A stretch of 64,000 nt of DNA from the NCBI RefSeq assembly GCF_003263515.1, contig NZ_JYDE01000015.1, positions 62,001-126,000 on the forward strand. Direction: 5' to 3'. This DNA comes from Rahnella inusitata (GTDB taxonomy: Bacteria > Pseudomonadota > Gammaproteobacteria > Enterobacterales > Enterobacteriaceae). Below, one piece after another: positions 20,752-33,009 of the stretch (position 1 is its first letter; each line of letters starts with the position of its first letter). The notes below the pieces were generated by a model. That model worked only from the letters and a program-made list of their open reading frames with translations. It did no database searches and was not told the DNA's origin. Position numbers and translations under genes: made by a program.

Positions 20752-23208
20752 TTAGACTTTTTCTATCTGAATCAGATTCGTGTGCTGAGGATTCCCTTTC
20801 GCCAGCGGCGACGGACGTTGGGTCGTCAGCGTGTTCATACAGGCGCCGTGGTCAACACGATCGCCGCTCATATTGGCCTGATGCCATGCACCCTGCCCCA
20901 TGGCCACCACGCCGGGGATAATGCGCGGTGTGACTTTCGCCGCTACGCGGACTTCTCCGCGATCGTTAAAGACTTTCACTTTGTCGCCGTTTTGAATGCC
21001 ACGGGTTTTGGCGTCCAGCGGGTTAATCCAGACTTCCTGACGACAGGCTGCCTGCAACACGTCGATGTTGCCGTAGGTGGAGTGGGTACGCGCTTTATAG
21101 TGAAAGCCAAACATCTGTAAAGGAAACTGACTGCGTTTGGGGTCATCCCAGCCTTCAAAGGTGGAGGCATAGACCGGCAACGGACTGATAGTTTCGTCTT
21201 TTTGCAGTTCCCATTCGCCGGCAATCTGAGCCAGTGCGGAAGAGTAAATTTCGATTTTTCCTGACGGCGTTTTCAGCGGATTGGCCAGCGGATCCTGTCT
21301 GAACTTTTTGTATGCCACGAAATGCCCGGCAGGATCTTTACGCTTATAAATCCCCATCTCGCGCAGTTCTTCGTAGGCAGGCAGAGCCGGATCTTTGACC
21401 CGCATTTTGGCGTAGAGGTATTGCAGCCACTCGCGCTGAGTTCGACATTCGGTGAACTTGTCGTAAACCTCAGGCCCGAGACGTCGCGCCACTTCGCTCA
21501 TCACCTCGTAGATGCCTTTGCGCGCAAACTTCGCGGATGACGCAGGCTGGATGAAAATGAGGTAGCCCATGTTCCCGGCGTAATCATTCGGGATGATGTC
21601 TTCCTGTTCGACCGTCATCAGGTCAGGCAACAGAATGTCGGCATATTTAGCAGACGAGGTCATGAAGTTTTCGAGCACGACGATCATTTCGCACTGTGTA
21701 TCGTCCTGCAAAATATCGTGGGTTTTATTGATGTCAGAATGCTGGTTGGTAATGGTGTTACCGGCGTAATTCCAGATGAACTTAATAGGTACGTCCAGCT
21801 TGTCTTTACCACGCACGCCGTCGGCTTTGGCCGTCATTTCCGCGCCGCGTGCGATAGCATCAGTCCAGCTGAAACAGGAGATCTGCGTTTCCACCGGATT
21901 TTCCAGCACCGGCATACGTTCGATGGTAATCGTGTACGTTGATTCACGTGCGCCGCTGTTACCGCCGTTAATACCTACGTTACCGGTTAAAATCGGCAAC
22001 ATGGCGATGGCGCGCGAGGTCAGCTCGCCGTTGGCCTGACGCTGCGGCCCCCAGCCTTGAGAAATGTACGCTGGTTTGGCCTGCCCGATTTCCCGTGCCA
22101 GTTTGACGATGCGATCTGCCGGAATACCGGTGATGCGTGAAGCCCACTCCGGCGTCTTCGCTGTTGCATCCGCGCCCTGCCCGAGGATATAAGCTTTGTA
22201 ATGACCGTTGGCTGGCGCACCCGCTGGCAACGTTTTTTCGTCGTAGCCCACACAGTACGTATCCAGAAAAGCCTGATCGACCATGTTTTCGCAAATCAAC
22301 ACGTGCGCGAGGCCTGCGACCAGCGCGGCATCAGTACCGGGACGAATCGGGATCCACTCATCTTCGCGACCCGCTGCGGTATCGGTATAGCGGGGATCGA
22401 TGACGATCATTCTTGCATTCGAGCGCTCGCGGGCCTGTTCGAGATAGTAAGTAATGCCGCCGCCGCTCATCCGCGTTTCGGCCGGATTGTTACCAAAGAG
22501 CACTACCAGCTTGCTGTTTTCGATATCAGACGTGCTGTTGCCGTCGTTGCTTCCATAGGTATATGGCATGGCGCAGGCAATTTGCGCGGTGCTGTAGGTG
22601 CCGTAATGGCTGAGGAAACCGCCGTAGCAGTTCATCAGACGGGCGACCAACGAGGCGTAAGGCGAAGAGCGGGTGATATTGCCACCGACCACGCCGGAGG
22701 TGTAATTGATGTACACCGCTTCGTTGCCATATTTGGCCACGATCCGCTTCAGATTATCAGCGATAGCATCGAAGGCCTCATCCCAGCTGATGGTTTTGAA
22801 TTTCCCTTCACCGCGCTTGCCCACGCGTTTCATCGGATAGTTCAGCCGTTCCGGATGATTCATGCGGCGTCGCATTGAACGCCCACGCAGACAGGCGCGG
22901 ACCTGGTGATTACCATAGACATCGTCGCCAGTGTTGTCGGTTTCGACCCAATACACTTCATCATCACGCACGTGCATACGTAATGCGCAGCGGCTGCCAC
23001 AGTTTACCGAACACGCGCCCCAGACCACTTTATCTTCAGGCACTGATTGCTTTGCGTCACCTACGGCAGCGGCCAGTGCCGTACGGCCAAAGGGCAGCGA
23101 GAGGCCGCCCGCTGCGATTGCCAGACCGGCCAGCGTCGAGGTTTTCATCAACGTCCGGCGGCTGAGTCCGCATTGTTTAGCAGCGATTTCTGGTTTGATT
23201 TCCGACAT
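20752..23208 (-). CDS. DMSO reductase-family catalytic subunit, YnfE/YnfF-like (first of two tandem copies)
   Basis: This 818-residue paralog of the next gene carries the Tat leader LSRRTLMKTSTLAGLA near 17-32, FS0 cluster CSVNCGSRC, and HYGTYSTAQIACAM in the Mo-ligand region. TYSTAQI resembles YnfE/YnfF of E. coli (linked to selenate reduction) more than DmsA. Start ATG 23208 (MSEIKPEIAAKQ) has GGAG eight bases upstream; the frame opens further to 23262. It ends TNLIQIEKV, as YnfF does. It is promoter-proximal behind an FNR-type site. No second B or C subunit accompanies it, so it probably docks on the shared DmsBC. Substrate unknown. Confidence 0.92.
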   Translation of the reverse strand: MSEIKPEIAAKQCGLSRRTLMKTSTLAGLAIAAGGLSLPFGRTALAAAVGDAKQSVPEDKVVWGACSVNCGSRCALRMHVRDDEVYWVETDNTGDDVYGNHQVRACLRGRSMRRRMNHPERLNYPMKRVGKRGEGKFKTISWDEAFDAIADNLKRIVAKYGNEAVYINYTSGVVGGNITRSSPYASLVARLMNCYGGFLSHYGTYSTAQIACAMPYTYGSNDGNSTSDIENSKLVVLFGNNPAETRMSGGGITYYLEQARERSNARMIVIDPRYTDTAAGREDEWIPIRPGTDAALVAGLAHVLICENMVDQAFLDTYCVGYDEKTLPAGAPANGHYKAYILGQGADATAKTPEWASRITGIPADRIVKLAREIGQAKPAYISQGWGPQRQANGELTSRAIAMLPILTGNVGINGGNSGARESTYTITIERMPVLENPVETQISCFSWTDAIARGAEMTAKADGVRGKDKLDVPIKFIWNYAGNTITNQHSDINKTHDILQDDTQCEMIVVLENFMTSSAKYADILLPDLMTVEQEDIIPNDYAGNMGYLIFIQPASSAKFARKGIYEVMSEVARRLGPEVYDKFTECRTQREWLQYLYAKMRVKDPALPAYEELREMGIYKRKDPAGHFVAYKKFRQDPLANPLKTPSGKIEIYSSALAQIAGEWELQKDETISPLPVYASTFEGWDDPKRSQFPLQMFGFHYKARTHSTYGNIDVLQAACRQEVWINPLDAKTRGIQNGDKVKVFNDRGEVRVAAKVTPRIIPGVVAMGQGAWHQANMSGDRVDHGACMNTLTTQRPSPLAKGNPQHTNLIQIEKV

Positions 23209-23338
23209 ATTTCCGCTCCGGTAAGTGACTCCGTCATCCGTACCAGCGTTCACCGGCGTCATCAGACATTGACGAAGAGTTGAGCGGGCAGATTTGCGCA
23301 GGACTGGGAGTATTCACTTACCCACTCAGAATGCATGG

Positions 23339-23379
23339 ATATTACTCACGATGGGGTAGGAAACTTTGTTTGCTATCAA
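23339..23379 (-). promoter_or_regulatory. FNR-type site and -10 element of the dms operon promoter
   Basis: TTGTT-TGCT-ATCAA at 23366-23379 matches 9 of 10 positions of the FNR consensus. On the minus strand TAATAT at 23344-23339 forms a -10 that puts the FNR centre at -40.5 to -41.5, the class II position also used in E. coli dmsA. The leader to the first gene would be about 124 nt. Confidence 0.65.
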
Positions 23380-23443
23380 AAAAGGAGGGATTGGCTGGGA
23401 GGTAACAGTGGAATCATCGTGCAGCGCACGGTTTAAGCCATAA

Positions 23444-23465
23444 AAAAAGCGCCCTGAGGCGCTTT
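23444..23465 (-). terminator. Intrinsic terminator after serS
   Basis: A 9-10 bp stem with a GCGCC core and a 4-base loop is flanked by A-run and T-run, so it can work on both strands. It lies about 30 bases after the serS stop. Confidence 0.85.
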
Positions 23466-23494
23466 TTCGCTATGTTATAGAATACATAACGGGA

Positions 23495-24862
<1,368 letters not shown>

Positions 24863-24893
24863 TTATCAAGGTAACCTTACCGCAACGATAAAG

Positions 24894-26237
24894 TTAGCGG
24901 TAGCGTTTTGTCGGGCTATTTTGATCTTGTTCAGCAAGCCATGCCAGCTTTTCGCCGATCTTCCCTTCAAGGCCACGCGCGGTGGGATAATAATACTGGG
25001 TACGGGCCATTTCCGGCGGAAAATAATCTTCTCCGGCAGCGTAAGCATTCGGTTCATCGTGTGCATAGCGATACTCGGCACCCAACCCCATTTCTTTCAT
25101 GAGTTTGGTCGGCGCATTGCGTAAATGCTCCGGCACGTCGAAATCGGATTTCTCGCGAGCATCGCGCATCGCCGCTTTAAATGCGCTGTAGACCGCATTA
25201 CTTTTCGGCGCGCAGGCCAGATACACGATAGCCTGAGCAATCGCCCGCTCACCTTCCGCCGGTCCGACGCGGGTGAAACAGTCCCACGCAGCAATCGCCA
25301 CCTGCATACCGCGCGGATCGGCATTGCCGACATCTTCTGAAGCAATCGCCAGTAATCGGCGTGCGACATACAGCGGATCGCCACCGGCGGTAATAATACG
25401 AGCGTACCAGTACAGCGCTGCGTCAGGGGATGAACCACGTACCGACTTGTGCAGCGCGGAGATTAAATCGTAGAAGCGGTCGCCTTTATTATCGAAACGC
25501 GCGCTGCGTTCACCGGCAATTTCAGTCAGCAGTTCCGGCGTTAATGTGCGAAATCCCTTGGCGTCGATTTCAGCCATATCCGCCATCATTTCAATACTGT
25601 TCAGCGCACGGCGGGCATCGCCATTGACCAGCTCGGACAGCATACGACGCGTTTCTGGCGGGACACGGATTTTTTCATTGGCGTAGCCACGCTCTGCATT
25701 GGTCAGCGCCTGATCGATGACTTTTTCGATATCTTCAGCCGTCAGCGATTTGAGCAGATAAACGCGGGCGCGGGACAACAATGCGGAGTTGAGTTCGAAT
25801 GAAGGATTTTCGGTGGTCGCACCAATAAACGTAATGGTGCCATCTTCGATGTGCGGCAGAAATGCGTCCTGCTGACTTTTGTTGAAGCGATGGACTTCGT
25901 CCACAAAAAGAATGGTACGACGCCCGGCATCGCGGTTTTGCCGGGCGCGTTCAATTGCTTCACGGATCTCTTTGATACCTGAGGTGACCGCCGAAATACG
26001 CTCAACATCGGCATTGGCATAGCGGCCAATCAGTTCTGCCAGCGTCGTTTTCCCGGTGCCCGGCGGCCCCCACAAAATCATCGAATGCAGCTGCCCTGCT
26101 TCAATCGCACGTGGCAAAGGCTTGCCCGGCGCTAAAAGATGCTGCTGACCGATATATTCTGCAAGAGTGACTGGCCGCATTCTGGCGGCCAGTGGCTGAA
26201 ATTCATTATGGGAAAAATCGAGTGACATATTACTCAA
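24894..26237 (-). CDS. rarA: Replication-associated recombination protein RarA (AAA+ ATPase)
   Basis: At 447 residues it equals E. coli RarA (MgsA/YcaJ). Walker A is GPPGTGKTT near residue 57 and Walker [22 protein letters not shown] near 108. The C-terminal domain with [16 protein letters not shown] mediates tetramerisation. It acts at stalled replication forks and is the bacterial relative of yeast Mgs1 and human WRNIP1. It lies 7 bases after lolA on the same strand, the conserved lolA-rarA arrangement. Confidence 0.97.
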   Translation of the reverse strand: MSNMSLDFSHNEFQPLAARMRPVTLAEYIGQQHLLAPGKPLPRAIEAGQLHSMILWGPPGTGKTTLAELIGRYANADVERISAVTSGIKEIREAIERARQNRDAGRRTILFVDEVHRFNKSQQDAFLPHIEDGTITFIGATTENPSFELNSALLSRARVYLLKSLTAEDIEKVIDQALTNAERGYANEKIRVPPETRRMLSELVNGDARRALNSIEMMADMAEIDAKGFRTLTPELLTEIAGERSARFDNKGDRFYDLISALHKSVRGSSPDAALYWYARIITAGGDPLYVARRLLAIASEDVGNADPRGMQVAIAAWDCFTRVGPAEGERAIAQAIVYLACAPKSNAVYSAFKAAMRDAREKSDFDVPEHLRNAPTKLMKEMGLGAEYRYAHDEPNAYAAGEDYFPPEMARTQYYYPTARGLEGKIGEKLAWLAEQDQNSPTKRYR

Positions 26238-26244
26238 AGGGACC

Positions 26245-26856
26245 TCACTGACGCTGGTCGTCCACCGTCACACCCTGTGGTGGCGTAAATTTAAATTTAG
26301 CATCGTCAACCGACGCGTTTTGCTCGCCTTTAAGTGCATAAGCACTTTTTTGGCCATCCTGCTCAATCGCAGAGAAGCTCTTGATAGTGCCGGCTGGCGT
26401 AACATTGATGGTGAACTGTTTCAGATTACCGGTAGCGGCTTTCGGCGTTAATTCGAAGTCATCGCCTTTCTGCTTCACGTTATATTTTGCCCAGTCACTG
26501 CTGTCGTTACGCGTGATCAGCATGAACGGCGTGTTACCGGTGGCATTTTTCAGCCAGGTCGCCGTGACTTGCTCAACAAACGGGTTGTAGAACCACAGAG
26601 TTTTGCCGTCGGAAACCAGAATGCTTTCATCCGGCGTGGTCATGTGCCAGTTGAACAGATTTGGACGTTTCACCCACAGCTGGCCTTCGCCCTGCTGAAC
26701 GGCAGCACCGTCGTCACTGGTGACGGTCTGAGTAAAGCTCGCATGGAAAGTATTCAGTTTACCCAGGCGGGATTTGAGATCGCTGCTGGCGTCCGCTAAA
26801 ACGGAAGCGGAGGTAAATGCAGTCAGTAAACACCCTACCATTAACAGTTTTTTCAT
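26245..26856 (-). CDS. lolA: Outer-membrane lipoprotein carrier protein LolA
   Basis: This 203-residue periplasmic chaperone has a signal peptide [21 protein letters not shown] with cleavage after ALA-like VLA (about residue 21). The mature part matches E. coli Lol[21 protein letters not shown], the hydrophobic hood, and [15 protein letters not shown] near 110. It takes lipoproteins from LolCDE and hands them to LolB. It is followed within 7 bases by rarA and lies 196 bases downstream of ftsK, with a GC hairpin in that gap (27000-27021). Confidence 0.97.
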   Translation of the reverse strand: MKKLLMVGCLLTAFTSASVLADASSDLKSRLGKLNTFHASFTQTVTSDDGAAVQQGEGQLWVKRPNLFNWHMTTPDESILVSDGKTLWFYNPFVEQVTATWLKNATGNTPFMLITRNDSSDWAKYNVKQKGDDFELTPKAATGNLKQFTINVTPAGTIKSFSAIEQDGQKSAYALKGEQNASVDDAKFKFTPPQGVTVDDQRQ

Positions 26857-26999
26857 TTTTATAATTACCTCAGAAATCCATAAACTTCAGACGATGCCTT
26901 TCACACAGGCAAAAGACGTATGGTGCGAACTCTATCCGAGGCTGGACGCCAGCGGTAGCTCAATCATCTGAAAAAACACTGTTTTACGCATCTTTGCAC

Positions 27000-27021
27000 A
27001 AGGGCCGCATTCGCGACCCTT
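27000..27021 (-). terminator. Hairpin after ftsK, possible weak terminator
   Basis: A 9-bp stem (AAGGGCCGC/GCGACCCTT with one wobble) and a 4-base loop lie 31 bases after the ftsK stop. Only a short T-run follows on the minus strand, so termination may be partial. Confidence 0.45.
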
Positions 27022-27052
27022 CTTAATAACAAATGTGCAAATCAGTCGTCAC

Positions 27053-30000
27053 TTACTCGTGAGAAGGAGGTGCCAGTACTTCCCGGTTGCCATTATGGCC
27101 CGGCGTGCTGACAATCCCCTGCGCTTCCATCTGTTCAACGATACGCGCTGCGCGGTTGTAACCGATGCGGAACTGTCGCTGTACGCCGGAGATTGACGCA
27201 CGACGTTTATCAACGACGAACGCCACCGCCTGATCGAACAACGCATCCAGCTCTTCATCATCCCCCAATCCCAGCCCGCCGCCTTCACCATCTTCGCCAC
27301 CAGAAAGGATACTTTCGATGTACTTCGGACGACCACGCGCTTTCCAGTCTTGCACAACAGCATGCACTTCCTGATCGCGCACAAACGCCCCGTGAACACG
27401 CACAGGAATCGAGGAGTTAGGCGCCATATACAGCATATCCCCCATACCCAGCAGAGATTCGGCACCGCCCTGATCGAGGATCGTGCGGGAGTCAATTTTG
27501 CTCGACACGGTAAATGCAATTCGCGTCGGAATGTTGGCTTTAATCAGGCCGGTGATAACGTCAACAGACGGACGCTGCGTCGCCAGTACAAGGTGGATCC
27601 CTGCTGCACGGGCTTTCTGCGCCAGTCGTGCAATCAGCTCTTCCACCTTTTTACCAACGGTCATCATCAGGTCAGCAAACTCATCCACCAGCACGACGAT
27701 AAACGGTTCTTTACCGAGGAATGGCGGTTCTGCCGCCATGCCATCGCCCGGCTTCCAGAACGGATCGGGAATCGGACGGCCCATGGCTTCCGCTTCCTGA
27801 ATACGTTCGTTGTACCCAGCCAGATTACGTACTCCCAGCGCCGACATCAGCTTATAGCGACGTTCCATTTCACCCACACACCAGCGCAGCGCATTGGCGG
27901 CGTCTTTCATGTCGGTAACCACTTCGGTCAGCAGATGTGGAATGCCTTCGTATACCGATAACTCGAGCATTTTCGGGTCGATCATGATGAAGCGCACTTC
28001 TTCAGGCGTCGCTTTATAGAGCATGCTGAGGATCATGGCGTTCACCCCCACCGACTTACCGGAACCGGTTGTACCGGCCACCAGCAGGTGCGGCATTTTC
28101 GCCAGATCGGCCACCACAGGCTCGCCGGAAATATCTTTACCCAGCACAATAGTCAGCGGTGAAGGACTGTCTTTAAACTTCGCGCAGTCCAGCACTTCTC
28201 GCAGATACACGGTCTGACGCTTCTTGTTCGGTAACTCGAGGCCCACATAAGGTTTGCCCGGAATAACTTCTACAACGCGAACCGCAACGGCGGACAACGA
28301 ACGGGCAAGGTCGCGCGACAGGTTTGAAATACGCGCCGCTTTGACACCCGGCGCCAGATCCAACTCGAAACGGGTGATGACCGGCCCCGGCAGTTTACCG
28401 ACTACGTCGGCTTTGATGCGGTAATCGTTCAGACGCGCTTCAATCAGATTGCCCATTTGCTCAAGCGCGAACTCATCCACAGGCTCAGCTTCAGCCGGTG
28501 GTGAAGTCAGTAAGTCCAGCGAAGGTAATGGCGTGGTTGGTTTCACCAACGGTTGTTCATGACGCATCAGGAACGGATGGATCAGACTGTCCATATCCGG
28601 TTTAGCCGGTGAAGGCGCCTGACGTGGCGCTTCATATTCCTGCGCGTGTTGCACAGGCTGAGGAGACTGCGGACGCTGATACGTTTGTTGCGCAAATTCT
28701 GCAGGCTGCGGTTCTTCCTCTGCCTGAGCAGGTAACGTAAACAGCGGTTCGCTTGGCGTGTCATCCACCAGATCGGCCATCGGTGAGAAGCTAAACGCAT
28801 CGTGCTGACTGAGTTTCATGGCCGCAGCAGCGAAATCATCGGCCCCTGAGGTCTGCGCGTCCACCTGCGGACTTTGCGAATGATGATGCTGAACCACACC
28901 ACTGTGCGGCTCAACGTCCTGCTGATAGCGTGACTGCTCGCGCGCCGCAAAGGCATTACGCAATTCGGCTTCCTGCAAGGCGGCTTCGTCGTCAGGCTCT
29001 TCCTGGGTGACAGACTCACCATAACGCTGGTGCTGCTGATCAGAGAACGCCTGACGCAATGCGGCTTCTTGCATCGCTTCTTCATCCGCCTGAGCCTGTT
29101 CATCCAGATAAACAGGTTGCACAGAGGCGTTCTGCTGGGACGCGCTTTGTTCCTGTTCCTGCTGTTCAGCCAGTCGCTGAGAAGGTAATTTAATCCCATA
29201 GGAGGCCAGCTCACGACGGGTCGGAATGCGCACCGGATTCGGCCTTGGTAATTCCGGGCCAAAACCTTTTTTGATCTGCGGATTTTCATCACTGACTGCG
29301 CTGAACGCAGGCATGAAAGTGTTACCCGCAGAAGACGCGGCGGACTGCCCCGCTTGCGCCAGACCCGTTGCCAGCGCAGCGGTCGCTGCCACACTTGCCG
29401 CGTGCGCGCTGTCAGGCGTCGGAGAACTGAAATCAAACGGTGAACGCGAAGTGTGTTCTGCCGCTGTCTGCCAGTTACCCATACGCGGGCCGTCTTCATC
29501 ATTATGCTCAGCCCGCACCGGTGAAGGTGACTGCTGAACAGGCTGAGGATGTCGCGGTACCGGCGTTTCTTCAGGAATTTCGAAACTGTATAACGGTGGT
29601 GCTGCCGGTTCAGGTGCCGATGGCGGTGGCGCAATGTTCGCTACCGGCGGCTCTGCCGCGTAAGGATCGACGACGCCCGCAGGCGCTACCGGTGCAGATT
29701 CAGCAACAACCGCTGCCGCAGGTTGAGCCGCGGGCTGATGAACTGACGGCGCAGAGAGCAGCACATCATCTTCATCAACGTCAGATGGCGCAGCGTCGGC
29801 CGTTGACGCCAATGCGGCTGTCGTTGCAGCTGCGGCAACCGGTGCTACTTTCGCAACCGGTTTCTCAGCATCATCTTCCAGCAACGGATCATCATGCTCA
29901 TCGTAGTCGTCGTAATCATCATCACGTCGGGAACGGTTGGTCACAATGTTGGTCACGCCAAGCACTGCCCCACCAATCTTTTCTGCGATGGTTAGCCACG

Positions 30001-30544
30001 ACCAGCCGGTAAACAGCGTCAGACCCGCAGCCCAGACACAGAGCAGGACCAGCGTGGCGCCGACGTTATTAAAGTAAGGTGTCATCGCCGTGCTTAGCAA
30101 GCTGCCGATCACCCCGCCGGAGGCGAAGTAATAGAGGTCATCGATATTGACCGACGCCAGCCCACAAGACGTGACAATGAGCGCCAGCGTCCCGATAAGA
30201 CGCAGCGACCAGGCGAAATAGTCGATAAAATCCTGATTATCGCGCTGACGGAAAGCCGCCCAGCACAGACACAGGATAATTGGAGGAATTGCGTAACCAA
30301 ATACGCCAAATATGAAGAACAACGTATCGGCCATCCAGGCCCCAACGCCACCACCCCAGTTATGAATAGGACCATGCCAGGCGGTTTGAGACCAGCTGGG
30401 ATCCGAGGGGTTAAAACTCACCAATGCTGCCATCAAGTACGCAGCAAAAATCGCTACCACAACCAGCAAAGCCTCCAGAATACGGCGGCCGTTGCTCAGT
30501 CTTTTCAGGGTAACGTCTTTATCTTCTGTATATTCCTGGCTCAA
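27053..30544 (-). CDS. ftsK: DNA translocase FtsK
   Basis: This 1163-residue protein has the FtsK layout. The N-terminal 200 residues have four to five membrane spans for divisome recruitment. A low-complexity linker (about 200-680) is rich in A, P, Q and E. A RecA-like motor follows with Walker [11 protein letters not shown] and Walker [15 protein letters not shown], and a C-terminal winged-helix gamma domain ([19 protein letters not shown]) reads KOPS and activates XerCD. The start is TTG 30544 ([12 protein letters not shown]), by homology and a GGAGA site eight bases upstream. The linker is shorter than in E. coli K-12 (1329 residues total) and holds the repeat [18 protein letters not shown] / [18 protein letters not shown]. 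Confidence 0.96.
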   Translation of the reverse strand: MSQEYTEDKDVTLKRLSNGRRILEALLVVVAIFAAYLMAALVSFNPSDPSWSQTAWHGPIHNWGGGVGAWMADTLFFIFGVFGYAIPPIILCLCWAAFRQRDNQDFIDYFAWSLRLIGTLALIVTSCGLASVNIDDLYYFASGGVIGSLLSTAMTPYFNNVGATLVLLCVWAAGLTLFTGWSWLTIAEKIGGAVLGVTNIVTNRSRRDDDYDDYDEHDDPLLEDDAEKPVAKVAPVAAAATTAALASTADAAPSDVDEDDVLLSAPSVHQPAAQPAAAVVAESAPVAPAGVVDPYAAEPPVANIAPPPSAPEPAAPPLYSFEIPEETPVPRHPQPVQQSPSPVRAEHNDEDGPRMGNWQTAAEHTSRSPFDFSSPTPDSAHAASVAATAALATGLAQAGQSAASSAGNTFMPAFSAVSDENPQIKKGFGPELPRPNPVRIPTRRELASYGIKLPSQRLAEQQEQEQSASQQNASVQPVYLDEQAQADEEAMQEAALRQAFSDQQHQRYGESVTQEEPDDEAALQEAELRNAFAAREQSRYQQDVEPHSGVVQHHHSQSPQVDAQTSGADDFAAAAMKLSQHDAFSFSPMADLVDDTPSEPLFTLPAQAEEEPQPAEFAQQTYQRPQSPQPVQHAQEYEAPRQAPSPAKPDMDSLIHPFLMRHEQPLVKPTTPLPSLDLLTSPPAEAEPVDEFALEQMGNLIEARLNDYRIKADVVGKLPGPVITRFELDLAPGVKAARISNLSRDLARSLSAVAVRVVEVIPGKPYVGLELPNKKRQTVYLREVLDCAKFKDSPSPLTIVLGKDISGEPVVADLAKMPHLLVAGTTGSGKSVGVNAMILSMLYKATPEEVRFIMIDPKMLELSVYEGIPHLLTEVVTDMKDAANALRWCVGEMERRYKLMSALGVRNLAGYNERIQEAEAMGRPIPDPFWKPGDGMAAEPPFLGKEPFIVVLVDEFADLMMTVGKKVEELIARLAQKARAAGIHLVLATQRPSVDVITGLIKANIPTRIAFTVSSKIDSRTILDQGGAESLLGMGDMLYMAPNSSIPVRVHGAFVRDQEVHAVVQDWKARGRPKYIESILSGGEDGEGGGLGLGDDEELDALFDQAVAFVVDKRRASISGVQRQFRIGYNRAARIVEQMEAQGIVSTPGHNGNREVLAPPSHE

Positions 30545-30666
30545 GAAAGGCTCTCCAGGTTCCTGTGAACTGAGAAAAAGCAACAGCGCCGAGAGTTGAC
30601 CCCGGCGCCATAGCTGTATAGATACACAGGAGTGTAGCTAAAAAAACAAGGTTTTGCACCTGACAA

Positions 30667-31161
30667 TTACCGGGTCTTAATGACCAGGCGATTTGTCTGT
30701 TTCACTTCTTCCATTACCACATAGGTACGGGTGTCGTTCACACCTGGAAGACGAAGTAATGTCTCACCTAACAGCTTACGGTAAGCAGACATATCCGGTA
30801 CGCGGGTTTTCAACAGGTAGTCGAAATCCCCTGAAACCAAATGACACTCCTGAATATCTTCGAGTTTTTGTACTGCCGCGTTGAACTGCTCAAACACATC
30901 TGGCGCACCGCGGTTGAGGGTTATCTCAACAAATACCAGAAGCGATGCATCAAGATAATGCGGGTTAAGCAGTGCGGTATAACCATTAATGAAGCCCTGT
31001 CGTTCCAGACGACGAACGCGCTCCAGACATGGTGTTGGCGATAATCCCACACGTTTGGAAAGCTCGACGTTTGAAATCCGGCCATCCTTTTGAAGTTCGT
31101 TGAGGATGTTACGGTCAATACGGTCGAGATCTTTTCCCGGACGTTTTTTGTTGTCTACCAT
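30667..31161 (-). CDS. lrp: Leucine-responsive regulatory protein Lrp
   Basis: At 164 residues it is nearly identical to E. coli Lrp. An N-terminal winged helix-turn-helix (RISNVELSKRVGLSPTPCLERVRRLE, about residues 28-53) and a C-terminal RAM/AsnC domain bind leucine and form octamers or hexadecamers. It is a global regulator of amino-acid metabolism; serC in this window belongs to its regulon in E. coli. It is divergent from trxB across a 730-base gap. The distance to ftsK downstream is 122 bases. Confidence 0.98.
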   Translation of the reverse strand: MVDNKKRPGKDLDRIDRNILNELQKDGRISNVELSKRVGLSPTPCLERVRRLERQGFINGYTALLNPHYLDASLLVFVEITLNRGAPDVFEQFNAAVQKLEDIQECHLVSGDFDYLLKTRVPDMSAYRKLLGETLLRLPGVNDTRTYVVMEEVKQTNRLVIKTR

Positions 31162-32860
<1,699 letters not shown>

Positions 32861-32885
32861 TCTCCTTTTCTAACTCTCCTCTCCG

Positions 32886-32920
32886 ATTATCCTGAATAAT
32901 TCGAGTTGCAGGAAGGCGGC
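32886..32920 (+). repeat. ERIC-type repeat end fragment downstream of trxB
   Basis: The stretch TATCCTGAATAATTCGAG and the following TTGCAGGAAGGCGGC match, from memory, one end of the enterobacterial ERIC (IRU) element. The 12-mer ATTCGAGTTGCA is shared with the full element at 59792-59912 (read there on the minus strand). The central palindrome and the other end are missing, and the GGCGGC end now forms the left arm of the trxB terminator. Confidence 0.6.
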
Positions 32921-32938
32921 CACAGTGCCGCCTTTATA
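32913..32938 (+). terminator. Intrinsic terminator after trxB
   Basis: An 8-bp perfect stem (AAGGCGGC/GCCGCCTT) with a 6-base loop is followed by TATATTTT. It begins 52 bases after the trxB stop. Confidence 0.8.
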
Positions 32939-33009
32939 TTTTCAGTTTTTGAACTCAGCATGTAACATGTTCAGCCTCCGAACCGGATAGCTGCGCAGAC
33001 TGATGCCTG

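Noticed and set aside
28816-29634. 272-residue arginine/histidine-rich frame inside ftsK
   Set aside because: It lies in the out-of-frame reading of the low-complexity FtsK linker; the composition is an artefact of the A/P/Q-rich codons.
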